From NCBI GenBank assembly GCA_000827495.1, contig KN817746.1, positions 1-28,114 of the forward strand: DNA of 28,114 nucleotides, in the 5' to 3' direction. Below the pieces are notes generated by a model. That model did no database searches. It saw only the letters and a list, made by a program, of their open reading frames with translations, and was not told where the DNA came from. This stretch comes from Hypholoma sublateritium FD-334 SS-4 (Eukaryota > Basidiomycota > Agaricomycetes > Agaricales > Strophariaceae). Of the stretch, positions 18,485-28,114 are shown in pieces. Both the position numbers and the translations under genes were made by a program. How positions within the stretch are numbered: the stretch's first letter is position 1; each line of letters starts with the position of its first letter.

Positions 18485-20862
18485 TCATCTTACCCAGGTT
18501 TTCTGTCGCTTTTGGATGATATCCAACGGCCATAATATTTCATCTACATCCTTATTGTCACCGGTAGCAAGAAGGTCCTGGATGGTGGTGAAAAAATCTG
18601 GCCTTTCGAAATAGCCTATATCAATAGGAAACCTGCTTTCTACTGCTCTGAGCCGATCAGAAAGCTCGGCTCTTATTCGCTCGAGGACGAGGTAAAAGTT
18701 CTGTAAAGGCTTGGAGAATTGCGGCGACGCAAGACTTGCAAATCTTCCAGCGATGACATGTTCCATTCTTGTGCGTTTGAGTGGGTCGGCGCAAGAAGAA
18801 AATAGACGGTGCTTGGTCATTTGAAGTTGCGTGATGTGCTCTCGAATCTCTGGCGTATTGAGAGCAGCATTGGGAGAGTAGTGACAAACAAGACACCAAA
18901 CACCCACCCACCACAAAGATTCAAGATCATGAAGTGGGTTATGGATGGCGAAGAATCTTATATTCCAAAGGCATCTCCTGTTCAGCACTTCGACGGCCAT
19001 AAAATCATAAGTTCCCTATAACACTGTTCAATTGTTGAAGCAAGGTGGAAGATGTAGGAGCACGTACAATCCGGATGTCCTCGCGAGGGATAGTGCCGTA
19101 GCTCGCTGCGAATTCCAAATCGGACAATTTGGCTCGCCCATTATACATGATAATGTTGCCTGGACTGATGTCACGATGTGAATATCTCTTCTTCCACATC
19201 ACACTCAGCGCTGTAAAATCCGCATCAATAAGTGGTTGCATACAACAGAGTCAGGACATTACCTTGAATAACATCCCGCATTGCTGTCCTTATAATGGAG
19301 AGGGTCCCCTTGTTATTTTGAAACATATCACCGAGAGAAACACCTTTCTCTCTGAACACGACGCGGTAATGAAGCAGAGGATTGTATTCTGCGCCAGGAT
19401 GTAGCCCAAAAGCCGGCTCAGGATGAACTTCGAAGATATCAGCACCAAATAGGAGTGCATCGGGCTCGATGCAAACTAATGTTCCTGAGGCCGTATAGGA
19501 ATCGCGAGGTCTCAAATTTGATACGTCTTTCATCCGAGAAGTGCGCTTCCCGGGGAACTCGAAGTGGTGCTCAAGGGTTATATCATAGCCACCCAGAATC
19601 AGCTCTCGCGTACAGTCCGGCCGGCCAAGGATATCAACGACGCCGTGTTGAAGCATGGTTAAAAAGAAAGACCGCTCCTCGGCGGTCGCGCCTTCGAGAA
19701 CGTTACAAAGAGTATCGCCTTCCCTTGGCCGTTTTGCTTCTACCCATGAATCTTTGACGACTATGGGCTCCCTTTCTGGATCCTCGACGTCGTACGCTTC
19801 ATATATTCGAGTTGCCCGGCCTCGAATCTTATGGGGACGACTTGAAAGCAATCCTGTCGTTTCATACGTCTTCGTTTCGGAGTTTCCAGAGGAATCGGGT
19901 CCAGTGATAGTGATTCTATAATTCCATTGACCTTGATGTTGAATGAGTTCCATATTGGGGTCAAAGCCAAGCTGGGTTGCGCTGCAATAGGCTAAAGTTG
20001 AAACAATTTTGATAAAGCGATTCGGGTCCTACGTATAGGACATAAGTGGGAAGTGGTGGCGATAATGTAGATAATTTGCTTACCTTCATTAAATCAAAAG
20101 GCCTCGTCGCAAATAGTGTCTGGCGACAGAAGAGCCAAATTCGTCCGTCATTCCCTCCAAGTGTAAGCGCAAATACAAATCTTCTCCGATGGTCGCTATT
20201 CATTAGGTGTTCGATGCCCCAAAGCAGTTTCTTGGTGATCTGCAATAACAAGGTGAGTATACGTTAATTATAGAAATTAAGAATGCATGAAATCTAACGT
20301 TCTTCAGGTCTTCGTCTGAGCTTGACCCTTCATACTCTTCTAAGAAAAGCGTATTAAACCAACTGTCCTCGTTCAAGGCAGTCGACTGATAGAGAGGATG
20401 AGAAGGTGCGAATTGGCCGCAGCCGTCCGGGCCGACTCTTGCATTGGTCGGGGAGATAGGCGCAAAAATTGGACGGAAGTGCATCATGCAGGTCGGGGTC
20501 CGGGAAGCTCCATCTCGAAAGATAGTAGAGGAAATGATTTGGTTGTGTATTTCGTGCATGCCGGTAAACGCATGTTCCCCAGAGTGATCTTTCTGCAAGT
20601 CCCTCCAACCAGAGGCAAGCAAAGTTCCCTTTTTCTCGAGCTCCTTCCTTGTAGCCTCTATGTCCACGCCGATTTCTGGAATGATATTGCTGAACATGAA
20701 GTCGAGGGGGACTACGGGTAGATTACGTAGGGCTTTCACCGCCTCCCACATTTTGTATTCGTGTCGCTGTTGCATCAACTCGTTTTCAGACAACGAGTCA
20801 TCAGAGTCATAATCACGAGAGTTCGCGTTATAAGGATAAAAAGCCGGATTAGGAATACCCAT
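18485..20862 (-). CDS. Fungal-type protein kinase (FunK1-like), copy B
   Basis: Same family and architecture as copy A. Exons: 20862-20299, 20239-20084, 20028-19263, 19210-19068, 19015-18485 (719 residues). The introns (59, 55, 52, 52 nt) are GT-AG and in phase. Seen: EPIVVKDSWV (likely ATP-contact Lys), SHRDISPGNIIMY (catalytic Asp codon at 19172-19170), SDLEFA replacing DFG, GTYDFMAVEVL and NPLHDLESLWWV. All core residues expected of an active FunK1 kinase are present. The ATG at 20862 (MGIPNP) is preferred because the sequence before it is pyrimidine-rich leader; an in-frame ATG at 20928 exists. The end is less sure: TGG just before the last codons is followed by GTAAGA, a strong donor, so the TGA at 18485 may lie in an intron. 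Confidence 0.87.
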
Positions 20863-21396
20863 GCACGAGATGCAACTGAGTGAAAGAAGATTAATAGCGC
20901 AGGAGGCGTTGAGGAGAGAGACGTTCAAACTTGAAACGATGAATTACAACTGAACCAGTGGCACTAAACAACATCACGTGCCATACCGGCCGGGCCGTCG
21001 ACCTAGGTACTTATAAAAAAACCCAAGAAAAACTTCTAATTACTTCACCAGCAATCGCCCCTTAGTTATATGAAATGGGTACGCAAGACCTTTTCTTGAA
21101 ATCAATAATCAGAATTCGACACACCTTCAGTGACCCCTCGATTTTAGAGGAACCGTACTTAGATCAAAATTGATCGTAAGTCCCCAAGAAAAAGGCGGTT
21201 ATATCTAACATATCAGTACCCTTCACGAGCGGGTTCTAATATGTACTTAGCTCTACACCCTCCCAACGATCTCGGTAAAAATTTCCCTTCGGCTGGAACC
21301 TAACAATACATACTAAAAGTACAACACACCAATATCTATTTTAGCTCTATCTTGCTTTTCATCCCTTGCCATAGGCTGGAGCAGCACAGGCTACAC
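20863..21396. other. Spacer between kinase copy B and the membrane-protein gene
   Basis: Upstream region of copy B and downstream region of the DUF6534-like gene. AT-rich with no open frame of note and no repeat recognised. Confidence 0.45.
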
Positions 21397-23379
21397 TCAG
21401 TCCTTTGTGTAGCCGCTATATGGGTAGATGGAAAATTCGACGGGCCGTCCCGAAATCGTGTGGTCGGGAACATGCTGCACATATACAATGCGTTCGTTAG
21501 CCTTGAATATCGATGCGTTAGTGAGGTCAGAGGCTGTGGCGTACCTTCCCGTGCATATGCAGGTAGCCCTCGGCTGCCACCGAGACAGCGTTTTCATCCG
21601 CGTCGCGTCGCCCGGACGAGAGCCCACCGGATAGTTGGATGGACTCGGTCTTATTGCGCAGCATTTCACGCGCGTTCAAGCTATTGGGATCCGGTGAGCC
21701 GATATTCCGATCGAGTAGATTGGGACGTACGTAGCCAGATACGAGTTCAGGTATACTAAGAAGAGGCGGAGAATATCAGAACTGAGAAGGCGCGCAGGTA
21801 GACACAATCTTACGCTTGCTAACCAAGAGGTAGAATGCTGGGTTTCAAGATGCGGGTGAGATTCCGATATCGAAGCGGAGGTAAAAAGGGGGCCCACCTA
21901 GAAAGATGAAGTTGCCTGGCATAGTGATGAACGAGATCATCGACGCCGTCGCAACAATGCTGGAACGAATATTCAACCCTTGTGCGATGTAGTACGGCGA
22001 TAAATGATACATACGCAATAACACAGCCTGTGTTGACCGTATACGCCATCAGAATTCGGATCACAGAGTCAGTCCTAGCGATGTATCAGTCAGTTCTCAC
22101 TCAATCAGAGGGGATGAGGACGCACCTGGTATACCCTGTTCTCGACTGGTACAAAAGCCATGACAGAATTACAGTGACACTTAGATCACTAGCGGTGGAT
22201 ACGCAAAATTGGAGGTAGAAGAGATTCTTGAGGAGGCAGTCAAGAAAGAATCACAAGAAGAGACGGCATCGCACACCTTGAGCTTAGATATTTGTTCAAA
22301 GCTCTTCCCATGACTGCACGCAGGAAAAAAAAGTTCTGGTTAGTTGAGTAACATTCACCTAAAGCGAAGAACACTTGCGTTTTGACCGTGAACACTGAGA
22401 ATGGGTGAGTGCCTTACAAGAAAACGATGACATATTGAGGCATACCGATTCCGATAACTGGGTACCAATCAATGCAAGTCAGACATTGAGACAGGCTGGG
22501 GTAGAAGAAACGACAGACTAAATTGTGCAAATGATACCACCGCCTGGTGATAATTATTGGGTCAAAGGGGAATACGCCGCGAAATTAGAAGACTACGCAC
22601 AATCCAACCTGTGAGATATAGATTTCCCTTGCTTACTGGACAAATATAAGTGTCAAATGAGAACGAATAGTGAACACTCACATCGATAGACACGATGGGC
22701 AAATAGACTGCGAATGGTAAATGTCGTTGTCGACTGGTAATGGGATATTATCTAAGAAAATGAGAAGAGGGGAGGAGGGAAAGAACTTGCCGTCAAAATT
22801 ATGCGAAACTGAAAAGCAGATATAAATAAGGACGCGTCGGAAGTGATGATAGAATCCACATACAATGACACTCCTATAATTTGTGTCAGTTTGAGAAGAT
22901 CACAGTATATAGCTAAACGCACCAGACCGGCCTCAGCAGCGATAGTAAATTCCCGTAATTCGTGACCAAGTAGAAGTACAGGGTATGTGCATTCAGACAC
23001 GAATCCACGGTATCCAAGATCCTGAAGACGAATCAGCGGATGCAGATGGGGATGGGTGGCCGGAACATGGATTCGCACCAAAGAAATGCGACCTAGCGCA
23101 TGAAATGAGCAGTGAGTGCTGTTGAGGAAGTGGGGAGATCGTACCATGAGCTTCAATGGCGGACGGTCTCTATTCTTGATGTACGTGAAATAATTGTACG
23201 CCTGCACCGACGTAATTCCCCACAGTCTTTTTCGAAATTGTCAGAAGAGAACACGAGGAAAAGAAATATGTGTACGCCATGCCAATCAACCCTCCGATTA
23301 TCAGCGCCCCAAGGGTGGTGTCGAAATGCATGGTGGAGGTCGCCCGTGGCATTAGACTCGACGGGGTAGTGGTAGCCAT
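21397..23379 (-). CDS. DUF6534-like seven-helix membrane protein
   Basis: An integral membrane protein of a family greatly expanded in Agaricomycetes; function unknown. Exons assigned in phase: 23379-23276, 23226-23145, 23092-23079, 23021-22923, 22873-22864, 22733-22682, 22635-22601, from 22543 (end unclear), 22313-22277, 22226-22126, 22074-22015, 21959-21898, 21837-21814, 21755-21731, 21680-21545, 21501-21397. At least one more exon lies in 22314-22520. Family motifs: TTLGALIIGGLIGMA, WGITSVQAYNYF, WILDTVDSCLNAHTLYFYL, SLFAHRVYRLSKGN, WLLYQSRTGYT, TDSVIRILMAYTVNTG, SFITMPGNFIFLAFY and SKLYLNSYLATLNARE. Together they give about seven hydrophobic helices and a soluble tail. Two exons are only 14 and 10 nt. 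The ATG at 23379 is preferred over an in-frame ATG at 23394. If the 43-nt last intron is not removed, translation stops at 21527. Confidence 0.8.
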
Positions 23380-24423
23380 GATGCTAAAGCGCAAGGAAGG
23401 GGGAAAGTCGTGTTGGAATTGTCAATGAGTTATAAAGCTGACAGGGTTGTACAAAATTGGGGATGCGGCAAAGAAGTACCTTTTTCGGCGCTTTTCAAAA
23501 CTGATCAAAAAAACCAATAGAAATTTTGCCAAAGCGACATGTAGCACCGAGTGAATGCAGGCGAATGCACAACCGCCGGCCGTTCCCCTGTCTTCTCGCA
23601 GAGGATCAAGTGATCTTGTGTGATCTTGGGGAATATAAAATTTGTGTTCTAGAAGCGAAGAAATTTATATGTATCATCAGACGCCACACTATCAGCGTTG
23701 AAAAAGACCGAGAGGGTGATCTGAAAAAGGGAGGCTCAAGCGTAAACGTGAGCGAGCAATCGAAGGCAATCGACCTGTTTTGCTGATCATCGCTGATCCA
23801 TCGAAATGCATTCTAAGGCAGTCCCTGACAAAATGCTCTCCTCGGAGTTTGATCGTTGCCAGGATAAGCGGGGGTAAAGGTCAGTACTCAGGAGTAAAGT
23901 GGTGGCTTTTAGTGGTGGCGTTGGTTGGCCGGGGTGCAACTTGTGGTTAAAGATATGGGGTCAAATATATTGTGGCCTTCAAGAGTTCAGTGATCGTTGT
24001 TCACGTCGATGTGCAGCAGGCGAACGACACAGCCTGTCTTCCATGGCAGTACCTTGGTCTCCAGGAGCACCGTGACTATCCAGCCAAGAAATATGGACGA
24101 AGTTCAGTGTCCACTGTGACGCCCCAATTCCTTGGAGATCGGTTAGAGGAAGTGCAAAGGCTCAGCTGATACACGGACAGACAAAGTAACTATTCGAGTG
24201 CCGCACCATGCAGAGATTGACTTCGAAGGGCTGACGAAGGTCGTCAGTGGGGGATTCTTCAGAGTGGTTGAATATTTGCTGCGGCGATGGGGAGCCCCTG
24301 TTTGGTCGACGTAACATTTTTTGGATTATGTAAGTACATCAGAAAAAAATGGAAAAATGGATAACCATCAATAATACCATATAAGGTCTCCGCAATACAT
24401 AGAATTTACCATCATAGCAATAA
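23380..24423. other. Upstream region of the membrane-protein gene, no gene seen
   Basis: The first 100 bases read as a pyrimidine-rich leader on the minus strand. Plus-strand open frames at 23526-23786 and 23972-24169 show no motif, and I do not call them. Confidence 0.4.
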
Positions 24424-24433
24424 CTAGAAAGCG

Positions 24434-24452
24434 ACCCGTGCCTCGCACGGGT
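24434..24452 (-). repeat. GC hairpin at the Helitron-like end
   Basis: A perfect inverted repeat of 8 bp with a 3-nt loop. Confidence 0.75.
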
Positions 24453-24519
24453 TTCCTGACTGTACCATGGTAATATTTTATCTTAAGTTGAAAAATACAA
24501 ATGCTTCTAAATTTCCGAG

Positions 24520-24544
24520 GGGGCGCCAGCTTCGCCGGCGCCCC
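24520..24544. repeat. Second GC hairpin
   Basis: GGGGCGCC at 24520-24527 and GGCGCCCC at 24537-24544 form a perfect 8-bp stem with a 9-nt loop. It lies 92 bp inside the Helitron-like terminus. Confidence 0.75.
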
Positions 24545-24722
24545 AGTTGCATTCACAGGCAGCAGCCAAAGCTATAAGCAAAAGCAATAATTTGAGTAGT
24601 CGAGACACCAATGCATGAATTTGATTTTGCTTTGAGTACTGTGCTTTGCCGTTCCTCTTGTATTTGTATTTGTAGACATCATTTACAGCAACATCCCGAT
24701 GCAGCTGCACCTCCTCTTGCAA

Positions 24723-25559
24723 TACAGCAGCAAATTCAAAATTAATTACTTAATTATCAAGTTCAGGTAACCAAGCAAGTTGTTGTGAGCGTTCAAAGCA
24801 AGTTCAAAGAGCCAGTGATGTATAGCCTGAGTCTATGAGCCCAATATGAGCCGCAGATGAGAGATATGTCCCAGTTATAGAGAAAAAATCCGCAAGTATG
24901 GGGGTGAAAGTAACAAAGGAAAATCCAGAGGCAGACACAGGTTGTCGAGGAAATCATACCGAGAGTGTAGAGAGATGTAGCCTGCATAGACAGTCGGCGC
25001 ACAGCACCCTTGAATTTATACCTGCAGCCTTGGGAAAAAATCAGTTATTTACAAAATTCCAGAATTTTCGGGAAGCAGACAGATTTCTATTGACTATTAC
25101 ATTGTATCACTTGTGAATCATCAGGCAGTCTTGTCCCTAACTTTCGAGAAGATTCACCGATGGTCAAGATCATGATGTAGCGTCGTCTCGGTCCGTGTCC
25201 CGGACTTTCCCGAAGATGGAAATACCGCCGGCGCCGCCAAAACATACACTGCTGCACCGCATGCAAATCTGCGCTAAAAAGGTATTCAAGCCACCCAAAA
25301 TTGTTGGTTTATTAATGAAATCAGACCCCGTAGATACGACAGTATTACAGATATCTAGAGAATGATGAACAACGATGAGTTGACAATGAGAGATAGAGTT
25401 GAGTGGCCGTAAATGGAAATAAACGTGACTTTTAACCATTTAAGGAAGGTATCTTTGACGTTTGTCTCCGTGGGAGAAAATCGTTTGCTTTTATTATAAT
25501 AGATCTGAACATAATCTTACAACAATGGATATAAAGGGATTGTAGCGCCATGCCAATTT
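24723..25559. other. No gene seen; possible Helitron interior
   Basis: AT-rich, with minus-strand open frames (24793-25002, 25170-25439) that lack motifs. Possibly part of the Helitron-like copy. Confidence 0.35.
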
Positions 25560-26650
25560 CCGTAATTGTCGCCATATCGATTCCGTTCTGTTATGTCGGG
25601 ATGCTGTTGAAGAAATGGAATAATCAAATTGTAGTCTTTTGTGCAACTTTTGTGAGTTATATACCACACGGTCGTTCAACGTCAGCCCAAGCGGCCGCTT
25701 ACAATTTGTGTGACACCAAAAGAGAGTATTAAATTCGGAGGAAAGGTTATAGTCAAATTATAGCTCTTACACGTTATTTCAAACACTGCGGCTCAACGTC
25801 AGAGTCCAGACTGGCGGGCGCTTAATGAAATATTCGAGCCATGGGATAATTTGAGGACAGTCGTCAGCCAAATTATAGCTCTTATATGGTATTTCTAATA
25901 CAATCACTCAATGTCAGCCTGCCGGGTGCTTACAACTTAGGTGACACTCCTAGAGAGTATGATCACTTGAAAGGAGCTTACAGTCAACTTGTGGCTTCTA
26001 CACGTTGTTTCACAGATGGTCGCTAAACGTAGGATTGCTGGGCGCTTGTGAACAAAATGAAAGATTTGAGCATCAGTATAATCTAAGGAAACACCCTAGT
26101 CAATCTGTACTTACCACACATTAATATTAACACGGTCCCTCGAGTCTTCAGCCTGTCAAGAGAGTATAACTTCAACAACAGATCCGAACAAGACTGTCAT
26201 TCAAAGACAAACTATACTCAGATTAAAGATCATATATGTGTTTTTCGAAAAAAGGTCGCTTGACATCAGCATTCTGAGCACTGATACCTTTATTAACAGA
26301 TCTGAGTAGTGAAATAACTTAAACACGTAATTTTAAGCACGGCCAATCAACGCCATCCTGCTGGGCGCCTAAAATATGCGCGACAGCTTATTGAATATTA
26401 TCGTTCAAGGAAAGACTTAGGTCAAGTTGNAGGACACAGTCCACATCCTTTCAAACGAGGTCACTCAATGTCAGGCTGCTGCACACTTATACCTTCTGTA
26501 ACAGATTCAAACAACAGTATCATTGATTTCCCTTCATTGTTCCAATCGTGGTNGCTCAATGTCAGTTCATGTACCATTTATAATTTGCATGACGGTTTCG
26601 GGCAATAGTCATCAAACAAAAATCATTCCTTTAGCATGTTTGAATATGTA
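25560..26650 (+). repeat. Eroded tandem array, about nine ~116-bp units
   Basis: The anchor (G/A)CTCAA(C/T)GTCAG and its variants start at about 25674, 25791, 25906, 26022, 26138, 26258, 26345, 26463 and 26554. Spacings are 117, 115, 116, 116, 120, 87, 118 and 91. Within units, GGGCGCTTA follows the anchor by about 10 bp. Towards the unit end, GTCAAATTATAGCTCTTACACGTTATTTC recurs in varied form, closing with (C)GGTC. Copies are strongly diverged and two are shortened by about 27 bp. There are no open frames. An old satellite or minisatellite; Ns at 26430 and 26553. Confidence 0.75.
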
Positions 26651-26735
26651 ATTATGTAATTGATATGCAGACTGGGCCAGAAGCATTTAGTTGATACGAA
26701 ATGTGCAGTACTCGAATATATATACGACAGCTTTA

Positions 26736-28095
26736 TTAAAGGGGTACACTTTCTTCCCGAGCTGCCCTTTGTGCCAGAAGTTTGTTCCGGGACTTGCGGG
26801 TGTTGGTGGATGCACCATTATGGTGAGGAAAAATCTGTCTGTTGCAAATATGAGACAAAAAATCATGTATATGAAATCGGGCAAGATTACGTACGCGCTC
26901 CACCATTTGAGTAAATTCTGCGAGCGCCTTTTCGCTGCCTGACCAGATGGGCCCTCAAAAAAATCAACAATTAATGCATACAGTGCGCGAAAATTGAACT
27001 GATTGTAGATCTCCATCCAGTAGCCAGCATCAGTCAGATTAAAGGCCAACTATGGGCAACAGTGATAAGAAGATTTGCCAGAAACCATGCTTATGAGCCG
27101 ACATACCAGAACAGCAGCATAGGCAATCGAACGTGGCGTAACTCGCCCGTCCATGCCGAGAATGTTTGCAACATTACACTTAGTTGCCTTCTTCTGCGAA
27201 TTTGAGGAGCGTTGCTGTTTTCTTGCTGCACCATTTTCATCTTCGTCGCTGAAAGATTCGGATGACGAAGGTGATATGAAAATATTAGAATATGTCTGCA
27301 AGTGGCATGTAACAATAAATAAGAAAGCGAAGAGCACAGATGCAAAAAAATGAACCTTGACAAGCAAGCCACTACGGAGAAATCCTTTCTCGACGTTGTC
27401 GGGGTCTCCTATTCCATAAGGGTAAAAGCATCGAAGGAAATAGTCTTCGGATATGTTGATGGTACCCGCGCGGATTCCGTTACGAACCCTGTAAACGAGT
27501 CATTGTGGGGAAAGTGATAAACAGAATGAGACTTACAATTCATCATCCCAATCGTATTCAATTGGACAGAGAAGGCGGCCTGTTATATCATTCTGCATCC
27601 CGCGATCGCTTCTGCACTTCGTGTTCAGAGGAGGGTTGGGAGCATATGCTAAGTTGAGCCACAATGCAATTTCTTCCTTGATCCTGCGAACGTCATCGCT
27701 CCGAGCATCGTTTGCACCCTTTTGCAGCTGAGGAGAATCGATGAAAGGATAAGAACAAATGGAGAAGAAACCAGAATCACGGCATACCTGCGTTAAATAC
27801 ATATCCATGTCGGTAGCGGGGTCTTCTATTGCCTTTCCGAATGACGGAAGTACCTGTATAAGAATCTTGAATGCTGCAAATCGGCTTTCAGACCTGGATA
27901 TATTTCAGCGAAGGCTCGACAAAACAGATATATAGTTGCGTACTCTTGTTTCTTCTCTTGAGCCTCTTCAGTCAATAATTCTACTTCGTCCTCGTCCTCG
28001 TTCTCGCTCTCGTTGCTGTTGTGATCATCAGCAGCCTGAAGGAGGTCATCGAGCGACTCGTATAGAGACACCAGGCGTCGAATGGCACGCCCCAT
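26736..28095 (-). CDS. DUF6698-like protein, probably 5' partial
   Basis: A member of a family known only from basidiomycete genomes; function unknown. Exons: 28095-27944, 27893-27788, 27727-27537, 27488-27356, 27295-27107, 27049-26895, 26838-26736 (342 residues in the window). All six introns (50, 60, 48, 60, 57, 56 nt) are GT-AG and in phase. Family-like blocks in order: GRAIRRLVSLYESLDDLL, an acidic stretch, FAAFKILIQVLPSFGK, GANDARSDDVRRIKEEIA, GRLLCPIEYDW, EKGFLRSGLLVK, YSNIFISPSS, VTPRSIAYAAVL, LLKWWSAQIFPHH, and a basic tail ending at TAA (26738-26736). The frame stays open from the ATG at 28095 to the window edge, and relatives carry sequence before GRAIRRLVSL, so the true start is probably outside. 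No signal peptide or membrane segment is seen. The insertion with many Ser and acidic residues after ISPSS is low-complexity. Confidence 0.78.
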
Positions 28096-28114
28096 CGTGA
28101 CGGTCGTCCTACGG

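Larger units (their letters stand above)
24424..24722 (-). mobile_element. Helitron-like 3' terminus
   Basis: On the minus strand an 8-bp perfect hairpin, ACCCGTGC-GAG-GCACGGGT (24452-24434), is followed by six bases and then CTAG ending at 24424. The next base is T. Helitrons end with a GC-rich hairpin a few bases before CTRR and insert between A and T, so this fits well. A second GC hairpin lies just inside (24520-24544). I cannot see the 5' end (TC) or any Rep/helicase coding, so this is a non-autonomous copy or a fragment; its right limit is arbitrary. Confidence 0.5.

Noticed and set aside
21676..22064. Minus-strand open frames as separate small genes
   Set aside because: They read through introns of the DUF6534-like gene; family motifs appear only when the introns are removed.
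24434..24452. Helitron end on the plus strand, or an intrinsic terminator
   Set aside because: The plus-strand reading gives CTGA followed by C, not T. A bacterial-type terminator makes no sense in this genome. The minus-strand reading fits a Helitron end.
25560..26650. CRISPR array
   Set aside because: Units are about 116 bp, diverged along their whole length with no constant repeat and unique spacers, and the genome is eukaryotic.

Overview
The window reads as nuclear DNA from an Agaricomycete (mushroom-forming basidiomycete). The evidence is dense GT-AG introns of about 43-112 nt, two tandem fungal-type (FunK1-like) protein kinases, a DUF6534-type membrane protein, a DUF6698-type protein, and a high load of decayed repeats. 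I cannot name a genus. Five unresolved bases (6324, 10334, 10401, 26430, 26553) point to a draft assembly.

Left part, 1-6234. A structurally complete DNA transposon of 5,970 bp lies at 96-6065. It has 37-bp terminal inverted repeats beginning CAAGGGGTAC (29/37 identical, ungapped) and a perfect 8-bp target-site duplication, GTTCCTCT. It carries one multi-exon gene on the plus strand, about 1,670 codons. The product has an N-terminal C2H2 finger, a PIP-box-like motif, a P-element-like DDE core, C-terminal zinc fingers, an SV40-like nuclear localisation signal and a PHD-like finger. When the element and one duplication copy are left out of the reading, one open frame runs from position 2 to a stop at 6234. 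The transposon therefore appears to have landed in the coding sequence of a host gene whose 5' part lies outside the window. This is the most notable system here.

Middle part, 6235-15458. No intact gene is visible. It holds short tandem repeats (6.9-7.6 kb), GC-rich islands, a frameshifted fragment resembling the C-terminal part of HET-domain (heterokaryon incompatibility) proteins (9150-9644), and a long imperfect inverted repeat (about 9831-10093 against 14696-14895). The inverted repeat is studded with the octamer TGCATCAC and looks like the ends of a second, eroded transposon.

Right part, 15459-28114, all genes on the minus strand. Two FunK1-like kinases (789 and 719 codons) lie head to tail with matching intron positions and phases, so they are a tandem duplication. 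Next come a DUF6534-like seven-helix membrane protein split into about 17 small exons, a Helitron-like 3' terminus at 24424, an eroded satellite of about nine copies of a ~116-bp unit (about 25560-26650), and a DUF6698-like gene running off the right edge.

The genes do not form a pathway. The window looks like a repeat-rich, accessory-type region in which lineage-expanded families (FunK1, DUF6534, DUF6698, HET) sit among mobile elements. Exon coordinates were worked out by hand from splice signals, frame and phase; terminal exons and a few internal ones are uncertain where stated.
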